Source: Candidatus Kapaibacterium sp. (GTDB lineage: Bacteria > Bacteroidota > Ignavibacteria > Kapaibacteriales > UBA7675). From it: 64,000 bases of DNA. The stretch is taken from contig JANQRB010000021.1 of the NCBI GenBank assembly GCA_028284775.1, forward strand, positions 62,001 to 126,000, written 5' to 3'. Under the pieces are notes generated by a model. The model searched no databases and was not told the DNA's origin. It saw only the letters and a list, made by a program, of their open reading frames with translations. Position 1 is the first letter of the stretch; every line of letters starts with the position of its first letter. Positions 30,401 to 38,771 of the stretch are shown one piece after another. The position numbers and the translations under genes are program-made.

Positions 30401-33400
30401 TATGTGGTCGGGTCCGACGCTGCGGACAGCGAAGCCCTGCGCGGCGCGCTGCGACAGAAGCTGCCGCCCTATATGATCCCCGGCGATATTATCAGGCTGG
30501 ATGAATTGCCTCTGCTGAGCAACGGTAAAGTTAACAGGAAGGCGCTGCCGGCTCCCCAGACCTCCGTGACTGCGATGACAGCGCCGCGCACGGACCGCGA
30601 AACTCAACTGGCAGGCATCTGGTGTGAAGTGTTGCAGCGAAGAGCTGTCGGTGTCCACGATAATTTTTTCGCGCTGGGCGGCGATTCAATTCTGAGTATC
30701 CAGGTAGTCGCCCGCGCCAGACAGGTCGGCATTGTCCTGACGGCGCGAATGCTGTTCCAGCATCAGACGATTGCCGAGCTGGCGGCAGCCTCCGCCGGGG
30801 AAACGGCCAATCAGGAGGGGCCAGACAGTGTCAGTGGATCACTGCCTTTAACACCGATTCAGCACTGGTTCTTTGCGCGCAATATTCAACAAGCGGATTA
30901 CTTCAATCAGGCGGCTCTGCTGGAAACAGACGAACAGATCGACGCCGATCTCTGCCGGCAGGCATTTCAAGGTCTGCTGCGCTACCATGATGCGCTGCGT
31001 CTTCGTTTTACGTCCGTCGACGGCGCCTGGCGCCAGGAATACAGTGATCGCTCGGAGCTGGAATTCTTCAGCACCTACTGCGTCGCGGCGCTGACCGCGA
31101 GGGAACAAGAGCAGCGAATTCAGACTATTATTGCCGAACTGCACGGCGCCCTGAAGCTCGACGCGGGTCCACTGCTGCGGACGGCGCTGATCCAACGCGG
31201 AACGGAAGCGGCGCCCCTCCTGTTTGTCGTGGCGCACCACCTCGTGATCGACGGCGTCTCCTGGCGCATTCTTCTGGAGGACTTCGCCGCGCTCTACCGG
31301 ATGCTCGATAAGAAACAGCCGCCACGCTTGCCCGCCAAGACCTCGTCCTTTCAACAATGGGCACAAGGTTTACAGGAATTTGCCCAATCGGACACGATAA
31401 AATCCGAAGTGGATTTCTGGCTTAAACAGCGGCAAGAGCCGTTTACAGCCTTGCCAGTGGACCATGATGCCGGGCCGGACGCCAACACCATGGCCACGAG
31501 CGAGGAACTTGTGCTTCGATTGACGGAGGCCGAAACACAGGCACTGCTCAGCGAGACCGCGACGGCGTACAACACACAGATAAACGATCTGCTGTTAAGT
31601 GCCCTGGCGGGCGCTCTGGCGCAGTGGAGCGCCGGCAGCGGCGTCCTGATAGATCTTGAAAGTCATGGGCGGGAAGAACTTTTTGACGTCCTGGATCTGA
31701 CGCGCAGCGTCGGATGGTTTACAGCGCTTTTTCCGCTCTATCTTAAGGTTAATGCGGACGCGCGCCCCGGCGAGACAATCAAAGCGATCAAGGAGCAACT
31801 GCGGGCGGTCCCGCAGCGTGGACTCGGCTATGGCATCCTGCGCTATCTGACACAGGATAAAGAAGTGACGGCCCAACTGGCGGCGCTGCCCCAGCCGCAG
31901 ATGAGTTTTAACTATCTCGGCCAGGTCGATCAGGTCATGCAGCAGGGTCCCCTGCGAGGATGGTCGGCGCTCGGGACCGGCGCGCCGACGGCCACCGATA
32001 CGCTCCGGACGCATTTGATCGACGTGAATGCCCTCGTTGCGGCGGGCAGACTGGAATTGCGCTGGACCTTCAGCAGAGTATTCCATCGATCCTCGACTAT
32101 CCGGCAGCTTGCCGATCAGTTCCGTCAACGCCTGCTTGCGATCGTAAGTCACTGCCGGCAGGCTGACCATCGCGGCTTTACACCTTCGGATTTTCCCGCC
32201 GCCCGACTCCGGCAGGCGGAGCTGGATAATCTTCTGGATATGCTGGACAAACGCTCTGGCAAAGCTGCGCGCGACAAGATTGCCGACATTTACGAGCTGA
32301 CGCCTCTGCAGCAGGGAATGCTCTTCCATGTGCTTTATGATCCGAAGTCCAGCGTGTATTTCGAGCAGTTCCGTTGTACCCTGCGCGGACAGATTAACGT
32401 TCCGGCCTTACAAAAGGCATGGCAGCAGGTTATCAATCGTCACAGCGCTCTGCGTTCGTCCTTCTGGACCGGCCTGCACAAACCCCTGCAGATTGTTCAC
32501 AAGGAGCTGCTCTTGCCCTGGACACTGCTCGACTGGCGCGACGACAGCGCGGAGCAGCAGGCCCGGAATCTTGAGGAGTTCTGCCGTCGGGACCGTGAGA
32601 CGCCTTTCACGCTGGAGCATGCGCCACTCCTACGCTGTGCGCTCATCCAGGGCAGTTTCGATCGCTGGTATTTTGTCATCAGCCAGCACCATCTGATCGC
32701 TGACGGCTGGTCCTTTCCGATAATGTTTAAAGAATTCCTGCAGGTCTACACCGGCTTGTGCAGTGGAAGTGACATCAGGCTCGCAACGGCTGCGCCCTAT
32801 CGCAGTTTCATTACCTGGCTGCACGAGCAGGATCAGCAGAGCGCCGCTGCGTTCTGGCGCCGTGAGCTGGAAGGCTTCACTTCACCGACCACGCTGATGC
32901 TGACAAAGCCGAAGCAGGTCGAGGCCAATGAAAGTGGCCAGGATGAATGGCAGCTCCCTCTGCCGGCGGAACTCACGCAGAAGCTGGAAGCGCTGGCCCG
33001 TGAGCAGCGTGTAACGCTAAGCACGCTGTTCCAGGGAGCCTGGGCGATCCTGCTGGGCCGCCTTGCCAATGAACGGGACGTCCTGTTCGGACTGACCGTC
33101 GCCGGTCGTCCGCCCGAGCTCCGCGATGTCGAAACGATGGTAGGGATGTTTATTAACACGGTTCCCGTCCGCGTCCGTATTCCAGCCGAACAATCGCTTG
33201 CCTTATGGCTGCGGGAATTGCAGAACCGACATGCGGAACGCGAACACTTCAGTTTCAGCAGCCTGACCGACATCCAGAGCCTGAGCGATGTACCGGCGGA
33301 ACTGGCGCTTTTTGAAACACTGCTCGTCTTTGAGAATTATCCCCTGGGTACAATCGCCAGCGACCTGCAGGCCGCCTTTGCCATTGATGACCTGCAACTC

Positions 33401-36400
33401 TATGAGCAAACCAACTATCCCCTTACCGTGATTGTGGCGCCGGGCGCCACGCTGCAATTGCGTTTCAATTATGACCCGCAGCGTTTCGACGTGGCTGCTA
33501 TTCGTCATCTGGGCGCTATGCTGCAAACGCTCCTGATTTCAATGACGGAAGTTGCGGACAGGCCGCCGACAGCTTTGACTCTGTTAAGTGAAAAAGAACG
33601 GCAACAGGTGCTCTATACCTGGAACGATGCGACCGCGGACCCATCTCCGGCGATCGACCCACTGCAATTGTTCGAGCGCCAGGTTCAACAACGGCCGGAT
33701 GCCTGGGCCGTGACATACGGCGCTACTCGACTGCGCTATCGCGAACTACAAACAAAAGTTAATCAGCTCGCGCGGTATCTGCGGCGCAGCGGCATGCAGC
33801 CGGGTGATTTGCTCGGCCTTTATGTTAACCGTTCGATCGAGATGCTGCAGGGCGTACTGGCCATCCTGAAGGCCGGCGGCGTGCTTGTTCCGCTCGATCC
33901 GGACTATCCTCCGCAGCGCCTGAAATTTATGGCGGAAGATAGCGGACTCCGACATATCCTCACGACCGAGGATTTGCAGGCGAGACTGCCGATAAAACAG
34001 GCACAGTTGATTTGTATCGACAGCATCAAAGAAGAATCCCCGCATAAGGGCGACGAAGAGCCCGCAGACACGGCGACGGCGCATTCGCAACTGGCCTACG
34101 TCCTGTATACATCCGGCTCTACCGGCCTGCCGAAAGGCGTGGCTATGCCGCGGACGGCAATTGCCAACCTGATTCGCTGGCATATCGACAGCCTCCAGCC
34201 GGCTCCCGGCGAGCGCACGCTGCAATTCGCCTCGTTAAACTTCGACGTTGCCTTCCAGGAAATTTTTACGAGCCTGGGCAGCGGCGGCGAGCTGCTGCTG
34301 ATTGCCGACAGCGATCGTCGCGATCCTTATATCATGCTCGATATTCTGGACCGCAGCGCAGTCGCCCATCTGTTTCTGCCCTATGTCGCCCTGCAACAAC
34401 TGGCCGCCGCAGCGACAGCCAGCCAGGTTTACCCGCCGTCACTGCGTTCGATCGTCACGGCCGGTGAACAACTTCAGGCCACGGATACACTTCGCCGCTT
34501 GCTCGCGAAGATACCAGCCTGCCGTTTGCATAACCACTATGGTCCGACCGAAAGCCATGTAGCCAGCGCCTACACGCTGGCCGCGAATCCGATGGACTGG
34601 GCTCCGCTGCCGCCAATCGGACAGCCGATAGCCAATTCACAAATGTATCTGCTGGATGACACACTGGAGCCCCTGCCCGTCGGTGTCGTCGGCGAACTGT
34701 ACATCGGCGGCCAGGGTCTGGCGCAGTCGTATCTGGGCCGTCCCGGATTAACCGCCGAACGTTTTTTGCCGCGGCCCTGGGGAGCCGACCCCGGCACGCG
34801 AATGTACCGCACGGGCGACCTGGCGCGCTATCGACCCGACGGCGCGATCGAGTTCATCGGCCGCGCCGATCAGCAGTGTAAGATTCGCGGTTATCGTGTT
34901 GAGATCGGCGAAGTCGAAGCGGTTCTGGGCGGACACCCGAAACTCAGGGAGGCGCTTGTCATTGCCTGGAATAGCAAGGCCGGCGGCAAGCGCTTGCTCG
35001 CTTATTACAGCACGCTTGCTGAGGAATCGATCGCATCGGAAGAGCTGCAGCGCTATCTCGCGGGGCAACTACCCGAGTACATGATCCCCTCACAGTTTGT
35101 GCAGCTTGATGAGCTGCCCTTAACACCCAGCGGCAAAATCGACCGTTCGAGACTCGCCGCGAAAGCGCCGCAAGACGACGACAGCAGCCCTCGCCGCATA
35201 ACGCCGCCCCGCAGGCCGATCGAAATGATGCTGGCTGAACTATGGACGACGCTCCTGGATGTCGAGCGGGTCGGTATACACGACAACTTTTTCGTTCTGG
35301 GCGGGCACTCGCTTTTGGCTACCCAGCTTATCACGCGCATCCATCGGGTTTTCAACCGCAAGCTCCCCCTGCGCCGTCTTTTTGAACTGCCGACGATTGC
35401 CGAGCTCGCGACGGTGCTGGCAACGGACGACGGACGAAGCTGTCACGACGAGATACCGCTTATCACTGCCGTTAAACGGCGGGAAGCGCATCCCCTCTCA
35501 TTTGCGCAGCAGCGGCTTTGGTTTCTCGATCAGCTTGACGGCACACAAGGGGCCTACAACATGCCTTCGGCTCTGCGAATCAGCGGTCGATTGGATCTGA
35601 AGGCGCTGGAAGAGAGTTTAAGGCATCTGTGCCGGCGCCACGAAGTTCTGCGGTCTCGATTCTCCCGGCGAGACGGCCGGCCGGTCCAGATACTCCGGTC
35701 TGCCGACGACTTCGCCCTGCGCGTGGACGACCTTCGGACGATGCCCGCGCGGGAGCGGGAAGCGGTGATTAAACACATGACACAGCAGGAACACGAGCAT
35801 CCTTTCGATCTGGCGAAGGAGGTCTTGCTGCGAGCTCTGCTGCTGCACTGCGGTCCCGAAGATTTCATCCTGCTCATCACGATGCACCATATCATCGCCG
35901 ATGGTTGGTCCGTCGCGATTCTTATGCGGGAGCTATCCGAGCTCTACGACGCCTGCCTGGAGAAACGGGAAGCCCTGCTGCCCGAGCTGCCCCTGCAGTA
36001 TATCGACTACTGTCACTGGCAGCGGGAATGGCTGCAGAGCGCGGGGATGCAGGCGCAAGCCGACTATTGGCGCGCACAGCTCCTCGACGCCCCGGCGCTG
36101 CTGGAACTCCCGACTGACCGTCCGCGCCCCGCGCATCAGACATTCAATGGACGGACACTGACATTCGAGCTGGACAAAGAATTGAGCGACAGACTGAAAA
36201 CTTTCAGCAGCGATGAGGGGCTGACGCTCTTTATGCTCTTGCATGCCGCATGGGCGATTCTGCTGGCCCGCTACTGCGGTATGCAGGATATTCTGATCGG
36301 TACGCCGATTGCCAACCGGCACTATGAAGTCCTGGAACCGCTGATCGGCTTTTTTGTGAACACGCTGGTATTGCGGACTTCTGTTAAAGGCGAGCTCAGT

Positions 36401-38728
36401 CTGCGTGAATTTATGACGCAGGTACGGGATACGGATCTGGCCGCATATGCACGGCAGGATATCCCTTTCGAACATGTGGTCGAGCTCGCGGGGCCGGAAC
36501 GCCGTTTAAGTCATACTCCCTTGTTTCAGGTGATGTTCGACTTCCAGAATACCCCGGTGGAAGAGTTGCGCCTCGGCGAGCTCGCGCTCGAGATGCTGCC
36601 GATCACCGGCACCGTCGCCAAATTCGATCTGAGCTTAACAATGGCGGAAGAGCGCGGCTGCCTGCGCGGCGCGCTCGAATACAACACGGACTTATTCGAT
36701 GCGGACACGATCGCAGGCATCGCAGAGCAATTCCAGATACTTCTGCGCGGCATTCCGGCCGCCGCATCGCAGCGCATTGCCGACCTGTCTTTATTAAGCG
36801 GCGACAATCGGCGGCAGCTCGTCGAACACTGGTCGCGGGCCGAGGTCGCTGCAGCCGGCGCGGAAAATTTTGTAGACCTTTTCGAGCATCGCGCAAGTCA
36901 GACGCCCGACGCGACGGCCCTGATAGCGGACGACCGGCGCTTTACGTATGGCGAGTTGTTAAGGGAAGTCAACCGTCTGGCCCGTTATCTGCGGGATCGA
37001 GGCGTCGGCCGGGGCGATCTTGTCGGCATTGCTATCCGGCGCTCCGCCGACATGATCGTCGGAATGCTCGGTATTATGAGAGCCGGCGCCGCCTATGTGC
37101 CGGTCGACCCGGACTATCCGGAAGCGCGGCTCGCCTTTATCCTGCGTGATTGTAAGATCAGGACGCTAGTAACGACATTGGACGCATTCACGGCGCCCGC
37201 TGATATTAAACAGCTGCACTTTGTTTTCCTGGATCGGGATCGCGATCGAATCGCTCGCTACAGCAGCGCAGCTCCCACGCACAGGCCGCATCCGCAGGAC
37301 AGCGCCTACGTCATCTACACTTCTGGCTCCTCAGGTAGGCCGAAAGGCGTTGTGATTCCGCAGCGCAGTCTGGCCGCCCACTGCGCGGCACTCCAGGCTC
37401 ATGACGCGGTCAGAGCGCAGGATCGGGTGCTGCAGTTCAACACGATTAACTTCGATGTTTCCGTTGAAGAAATCTTCGTAACACTGGCCGCCGGCGCCTG
37501 TCTGCTGCTGCTGCCCGATGTCCGCACAATCTCCTTTGCCGAGCTCATGAGCTTCATCGAACATCACCGCGTCAGCGTTCTGAATCTGCCGACAGCATAC
37601 TGGCGGGAATGGGTGAGCTTTCTCGGTCTCAGGAAAACGTCACTGCCGGCCGACCTGCGCCTGTTGATCCTGGGCGGAGAAACGCTGCCGCCGCCAACGC
37701 TGGCTGAATGGCAGCGACTATACGCTACGCAAGTTCGCGTTATCAATGCTTACGGCCCGACGGAAACGACGGTGAGCGTGACCTTCCACGACACCGATCT
37801 ATCGCAACCCTTTACAGACCAGACATCCGTTCCGATCGGTCGCCCGGTAGCGCACAGTGAAGTGTACATCCTGGACGACCGTCTGCAGCCTGTTCCGGTG
37901 GGTGTGCCCGGCGAGATATACATTGGCGGAAGTCGTTTGGCATGGGGATATCTGGGACGCCCGGCCTTAACAGCGGCAAGTTTTGTCCCGCATCCCTTCA
38001 GTAAGGTTGGCGGCGCTCGTCTCTACAAAACCGGCGACCGCGCTCGTTTTCGCGCCGACGGACAAATCGCATTCATCGGCCGGCGCGACGATCAGCTTAA
38101 GTTAAACGGCTTTCGGATCGAGCCGGGTGAAGTTGAAGCGCTGTTGAAGAGTCATCCGGCGGTTGCCGAAGCTGTGGTTGTCGTTGATCGTACTGAGGGG
38201 CAGACGGCCCGGCTGCTGGCCTACGCATTGCCGCGCAAGGAACGGGAGCTTAGCCTTCCTGTGCTGGAAGCGCATCTGCACTCCCGGCTGCCGGACTACA
38301 TGCGCCCTTCGTCAATTCAGATACTTAAGGAATTCCCTATGAGCCCCGGCGGCAAAATCGATCGGAAAGCCCTGCCCAGACCCGACAATGACATCAAGCG
38401 GACATCTTCGCAAGCAAGAGAAGCGCAGACCGAATTACAGATTCAGCTCACTCAGGTCTGGCAAGCCGTGCTGCAGTGCGAACGCCCCGGCATTGACGAT
38501 GACTTTTTTGACCTGGGCGGCAATTCTTTAAAGATCATTCAACTTCACAGCCGGCTGGCAGAGCTGTTAACGCTGCCCCTGACGATCGGCGACTTGTTCG
38601 ACAACACGACTATTGCCAGACAGGCCGAAGTCATCGAGCGTTATCAGGCGTTGCAAAAGCCATCGGATGGAGCATCGGATGCCGGGGACGACAAGGACGC
38701 CGAGACGGTAACGATCATAGAATTTTAA
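24422..38728 (+). CDS. Four-module non-ribosomal peptide synthetase (C-A-T, C-A-T-E, C-A-T, C-A-T)
   Basis: A 4768-aa cytoplasmic assembly line. Domain order with approximate residues: C1 10-440 (YHLINDG near 144), A1 464-983, T1 (GGHSL near 1032), C2 1093-1530 (HHIIADA), A2 1548-2043, T2 (GGDSI near 2087), E 2140-2590 (HHLVIDG near 2272), C3 2623-3050 (HHLIADG), A3 3080-3580, T3 (GGHSL), C4 3690-4125 (HHIIADG), A4 4150-4652, T4 (GGNSL near 4699). All four A domains keep the P-loop (YTSGSTG-type; SGSSG in A4) and the A10 lysine (NGK/SGK/GGK). By eye, the A3 pocket reads D-V-Q-F-V-A-H-V-A, close to proline codes; A2 (D-A-W-L-N-A-G-I-C) is Phe-like; A1 and A4 are unassigned. The start is TTG, forced by a TGA 15 bp upstream. 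There is no thioesterase; the chain passes to the next protein. Confidence 0.95.
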   Translation: MRATSNGRSSLIYELTQNQLDIRLAQDLHPDSALFNIGGYLRIDGRIEPAVMKKALVHLVGEYDALHLRFGLRDGLPYQYFIEPDGPDIPLVDMTDQPDPAAAALQWMQEQFARPFRHFDRALFDFAVVKISEERWYWFFKYYHLINDGWGISLLTERLKVLYSALSEDAAIPPNPVISYREKIKDDKQYLESARYRQDRRYWENCFASLPPIAFPEATDSEGMRTQRHTIEIQRAHYGELQELARANGLSIFHLMLALVYVYFSRLQQQEEIVLGLPILNRSSAAFKRCGGLFTGICPLRLSLPGDASLIEFAALIKSRLRDVYRHQAFPIGHIHQIVANTHRQRHPLFNITVNFIDHNYSAPIGDSPTAVLSLSPCAQAEALSIWIRDFNDGRSVHLDLNFQTGIFSDAAMEQISTRLRQLLQIVRAQADRPVHQIDLLPPKERRRITVDYNASEQEFPPTLLPELIDRQGELRPEAIALVFQDQSLTYDSLLERANRLASHLRDSGIGPEVFVGIAVDRSLSMMVALLGVLKAGGAYLPLDPAFPVDRLAYMLEDAGVDTIITTADILPAGLTDGRRCVFLQPEDGELEDQEHAAERRAARRSERTAAADRADATIGMACPAGPENTAYIIYTSGSTGKPKGIRISHGALTNFLHAMTAKPGLTDRDTMLALTTISFDIAVLELWAPLALGARVLIGDKETAADAGRLLQLMRNSAATVMQATPSTWQMLLHAGWRQSLALRLFSAGEALPTHLADRLLRLGSEVWNLYGPTETTIHSAVQELGPQARQDLQGTSEAVGRPVANTRIFILDRHFQLVPQGAVGEVFIGGAGLATAYLNRPALTAERFVCDPFATQAGTRLYRTGDLGRRLADGRIELLGRIDHQVKIRGFRIETGEIEALLLQHPSIAQALVMVREDRPQDKQLVAYLRIAEDGPQPETDELRAFLAARVPDYMLPGFFVTLTAFPLTPNGKINRSALPAPRQTESSSSAAAYVEARTETEKQVAGIWREVLGLPKISVDDQFLHIGGHSLLAVRIVARIRTLMRIEVPPRVIFDRATIGALSNYIDRQGPGTDIASSQITRVERRDELPLSYAQQRLWFLDQLEGPSATYVIPIAFQVRGRLDLNILADCFTALCRRHEILRSNFRSVEGQAVQSIRPPEPFRIRTVEIDPSTSDADLNSAVEQEAKKTFTLSDESLLRVTAFQRSGTTSILLITMHHIIADAWSIDILLRELGLIYDALQRGEQPALADSGIQFADYSVWQRRWLTSAACAEQLRYWRRQLRDADALLAVATDRARPATQSFRGAMLRFSIDAELSQQLEALSRREAVTLFMTMQSAWLCLLGRYSGQHDIVIGSPIANRQHQDVEQLIGFFVNTLALRADLSGNPNFQELLGRVKQTALEAYANQEIPFDQVVDELGLERKLSHSPLFQVMFNWENTALTEIQLHEAKLSFVPLHNEVAKFDLTLSMGPRGDGLAASLEYNTDLFERATIERMADHLLNLLQSIVENPNQGIEDLQFLSAADIKRQTDEWNRAPRPLPDMRCVHQRFEDCARRTPEALALVMEGERWTYAELNQRSNRLAHYLRSQGIGPEQRVAILMERSPLMITAILATLKAGAAYSALDNDAPAERLSYMLADLEAPLLITQQSLMSGLPSTVCPLLCLDAAEDILAGFAATNVLNRAEAGHLAYCIFTSGSTGIPKGVMATHANLLNILDGFESLHLHSESRVSASIAAWHFDASVWEIFSMLAYGGTLHILPPEIHSRAAAYAQYIIDHQLSSILLMPALLPEFVAYLEQHPQPNNIKGVNLAFEPIAQKTIQRLRNLLPDALILNGYGPTEASICCTNLKFQSADEPERRTSVGEPMPGYTVYIVDKSLGLVPQGVNGEIVIGGLGVTRGYLKRPAITAARFVPDPFSSSPGARLYRSGDLGRYLPDGKLEFVGRADHQVKFRGFRIELGEIEAALNSLPTLRQSVVLLREDQAGQQRLAAYVVGSDAADSEALRGALRQKLPPYMIPGDIIRLDELPLLSNGKVNRKALPAPQTSVTAMTAPRTDRETQLAGIWCEVLQRRAVGVHDNFFALGGDSILSIQVVARARQVGIVLTARMLFQHQTIAELAAASAGETANQEGPDSVSGSLPLTPIQHWFFARNIQQADYFNQAALLETDEQIDADLCRQAFQGLLRYHDALRLRFTSVDGAWRQEYSDRSELEFFSTYCVAALTAREQEQRIQTIIAELHGALKLDAGPLLRTALIQRGTEAAPLLFVVAHHLVIDGVSWRILLEDFAALYRMLDKKQPPRLPAKTSSFQQWAQGLQEFAQSDTIKSEVDFWLKQRQEPFTALPVDHDAGPDANTMATSEELVLRLTEAETQALLSETATAYNTQINDLLLSALAGALAQWSAGSGVLIDLESHGREELFDVLDLTRSVGWFTALFPLYLKVNADARPGETIKAIKEQLRAVPQRGLGYGILRYLTQDKEVTAQLAALPQPQMSFNYLGQVDQVMQQGPLRGWSALGTGAPTATDTLRTHLIDVNALVAAGRLELRWTFSRVFHRSSTIRQLADQFRQRLLAIVSHCRQADHRGFTPSDFPAARLRQAELDNLLDMLDKRSGKAARDKIADIYELTPLQQGMLFHVLYDPKSSVYFEQFRCTLRGQINVPALQKAWQQVINRHSALRSSFWTGLHKPLQIVHKELLLPWTLLDWRDDSAEQQARNLEEFCRRDRETPFTLEHAPLLRCALIQGSFDRWYFVISQHHLIADGWSFPIMFKEFLQVYTGLCSGSDIRLATAAPYRSFITWLHEQDQQSAAAFWRRELEGFTSPTTLMLTKPKQVEANESGQDEWQLPLPAELTQKLEALAREQRVTLSTLFQGAWAILLGRLANERDVLFGLTVAGRPPELRDVETMVGMFINTVPVRVRIPAEQSLALWLRELQNRHAEREHFSFSSLTDIQSLSDVPAELALFETLLVFENYPLGTIASDLQAAFAIDDLQLYEQTNYPLTVIVAPGATLQLRFNYDPQRFDVAAIRHLGAMLQTLLISMTEVADRPPTALTLLSEKERQQVLYTWNDATADPSPAIDPLQLFERQVQQRPDAWAVTYGATRLRYRELQTKVNQLARYLRRSGMQPGDLLGLYVNRSIEMLQGVLAILKAGGVLVPLDPDYPPQRLKFMAEDSGLRHILTTEDLQARLPIKQAQLICIDSIKEESPHKGDEEPADTATAHSQLAYVLYTSGSTGLPKGVAMPRTAIANLIRWHIDSLQPAPGERTLQFASLNFDVAFQEIFTSLGSGGELLLIADSDRRDPYIMLDILDRSAVAHLFLPYVALQQLAAAATASQVYPPSLRSIVTAGEQLQATDTLRRLLAKIPACRLHNHYGPTESHVASAYTLAANPMDWAPLPPIGQPIANSQMYLLDDTLEPLPVGVVGELYIGGQGLAQSYLGRPGLTAERFLPRPWGADPGTRMYRTGDLARYRPDGAIEFIGRADQQCKIRGYRVEIGEVEAVLGGHPKLREALVIAWNSKAGGKRLLAYYSTLAEESIASEELQRYLAGQLPEYMIPSQFVQLDELPLTPSGKIDRSRLAAKAPQDDDSSPRRITPPRRPIEMMLAELWTTLLDVERVGIHDNFFVLGGHSLLATQLITRIHRVFNRKLPLRRLFELPTIAELATVLATDDGRSCHDEIPLITAVKRREAHPLSFAQQRLWFLDQLDGTQGAYNMPSALRISGRLDLKALEESLRHLCRRHEVLRSRFSRRDGRPVQILRSADDFALRVDDLRTMPAREREAVIKHMTQQEHEHPFDLAKEVLLRALLLHCGPEDFILLITMHHIIADGWSVAILMRELSELYDACLEKREALLPELPLQYIDYCHWQREWLQSAGMQAQADYWRAQLLDAPALLELPTDRPRPAHQTFNGRTLTFELDKELSDRLKTFSSDEGLTLFMLLHAAWAILLARYCGMQDILIGTPIANRHYEVLEPLIGFFVNTLVLRTSVKGELSLREFMTQVRDTDLAAYARQDIPFEHVVELAGPERRLSHTPLFQVMFDFQNTPVEELRLGELALEMLPITGTVAKFDLSLTMAEERGCLRGALEYNTDLFDADTIAGIAEQFQILLRGIPAAASQRIADLSLLSGDNRRQLVEHWSRAEVAAAGAENFVDLFEHRASQTPDATALIADDRRFTYGELLREVNRLARYLRDRGVGRGDLVGIAIRRSADMIVGMLGIMRAGAAYVPVDPDYPEARLAFILRDCKIRTLVTTLDAFTAPADIKQLHFVFLDRDRDRIARYSSAAPTHRPHPQDSAYVIYTSGSSGRPKGVVIPQRSLAAHCAALQAHDAVRAQDRVLQFNTINFDVSVEEIFVTLAAGACLLLLPDVRTISFAELMSFIEHHRVSVLNLPTAYWREWVSFLGLRKTSLPADLRLLILGGETLPPPTLAEWQRLYATQVRVINAYGPTETTVSVTFHDTDLSQPFTDQTSVPIGRPVAHSEVYILDDRLQPVPVGVPGEIYIGGSRLAWGYLGRPALTAASFVPHPFSKVGGARLYKTGDRARFRADGQIAFIGRRDDQLKLNGFRIEPGEVEALLKSHPAVAEAVVVVDRTEGQTARLLAYALPRKERELSLPVLEAHLHSRLPDYMRPSSIQILKEFPMSPGGKIDRKALPRPDNDIKRTSSQAREAQTELQIQLTQVWQAVLQCERPGIDDDFFDLGGNSLKIIQLHSRLAELLTLPLTIGDLFDNTTIARQAEVIERYQALQKPSDGASDAGDDKDAETVTIIEF

Positions 38729-38771
38729 CTGATAGTATTGCCTGCATCGTAAACTCACGAACACCCTAACT

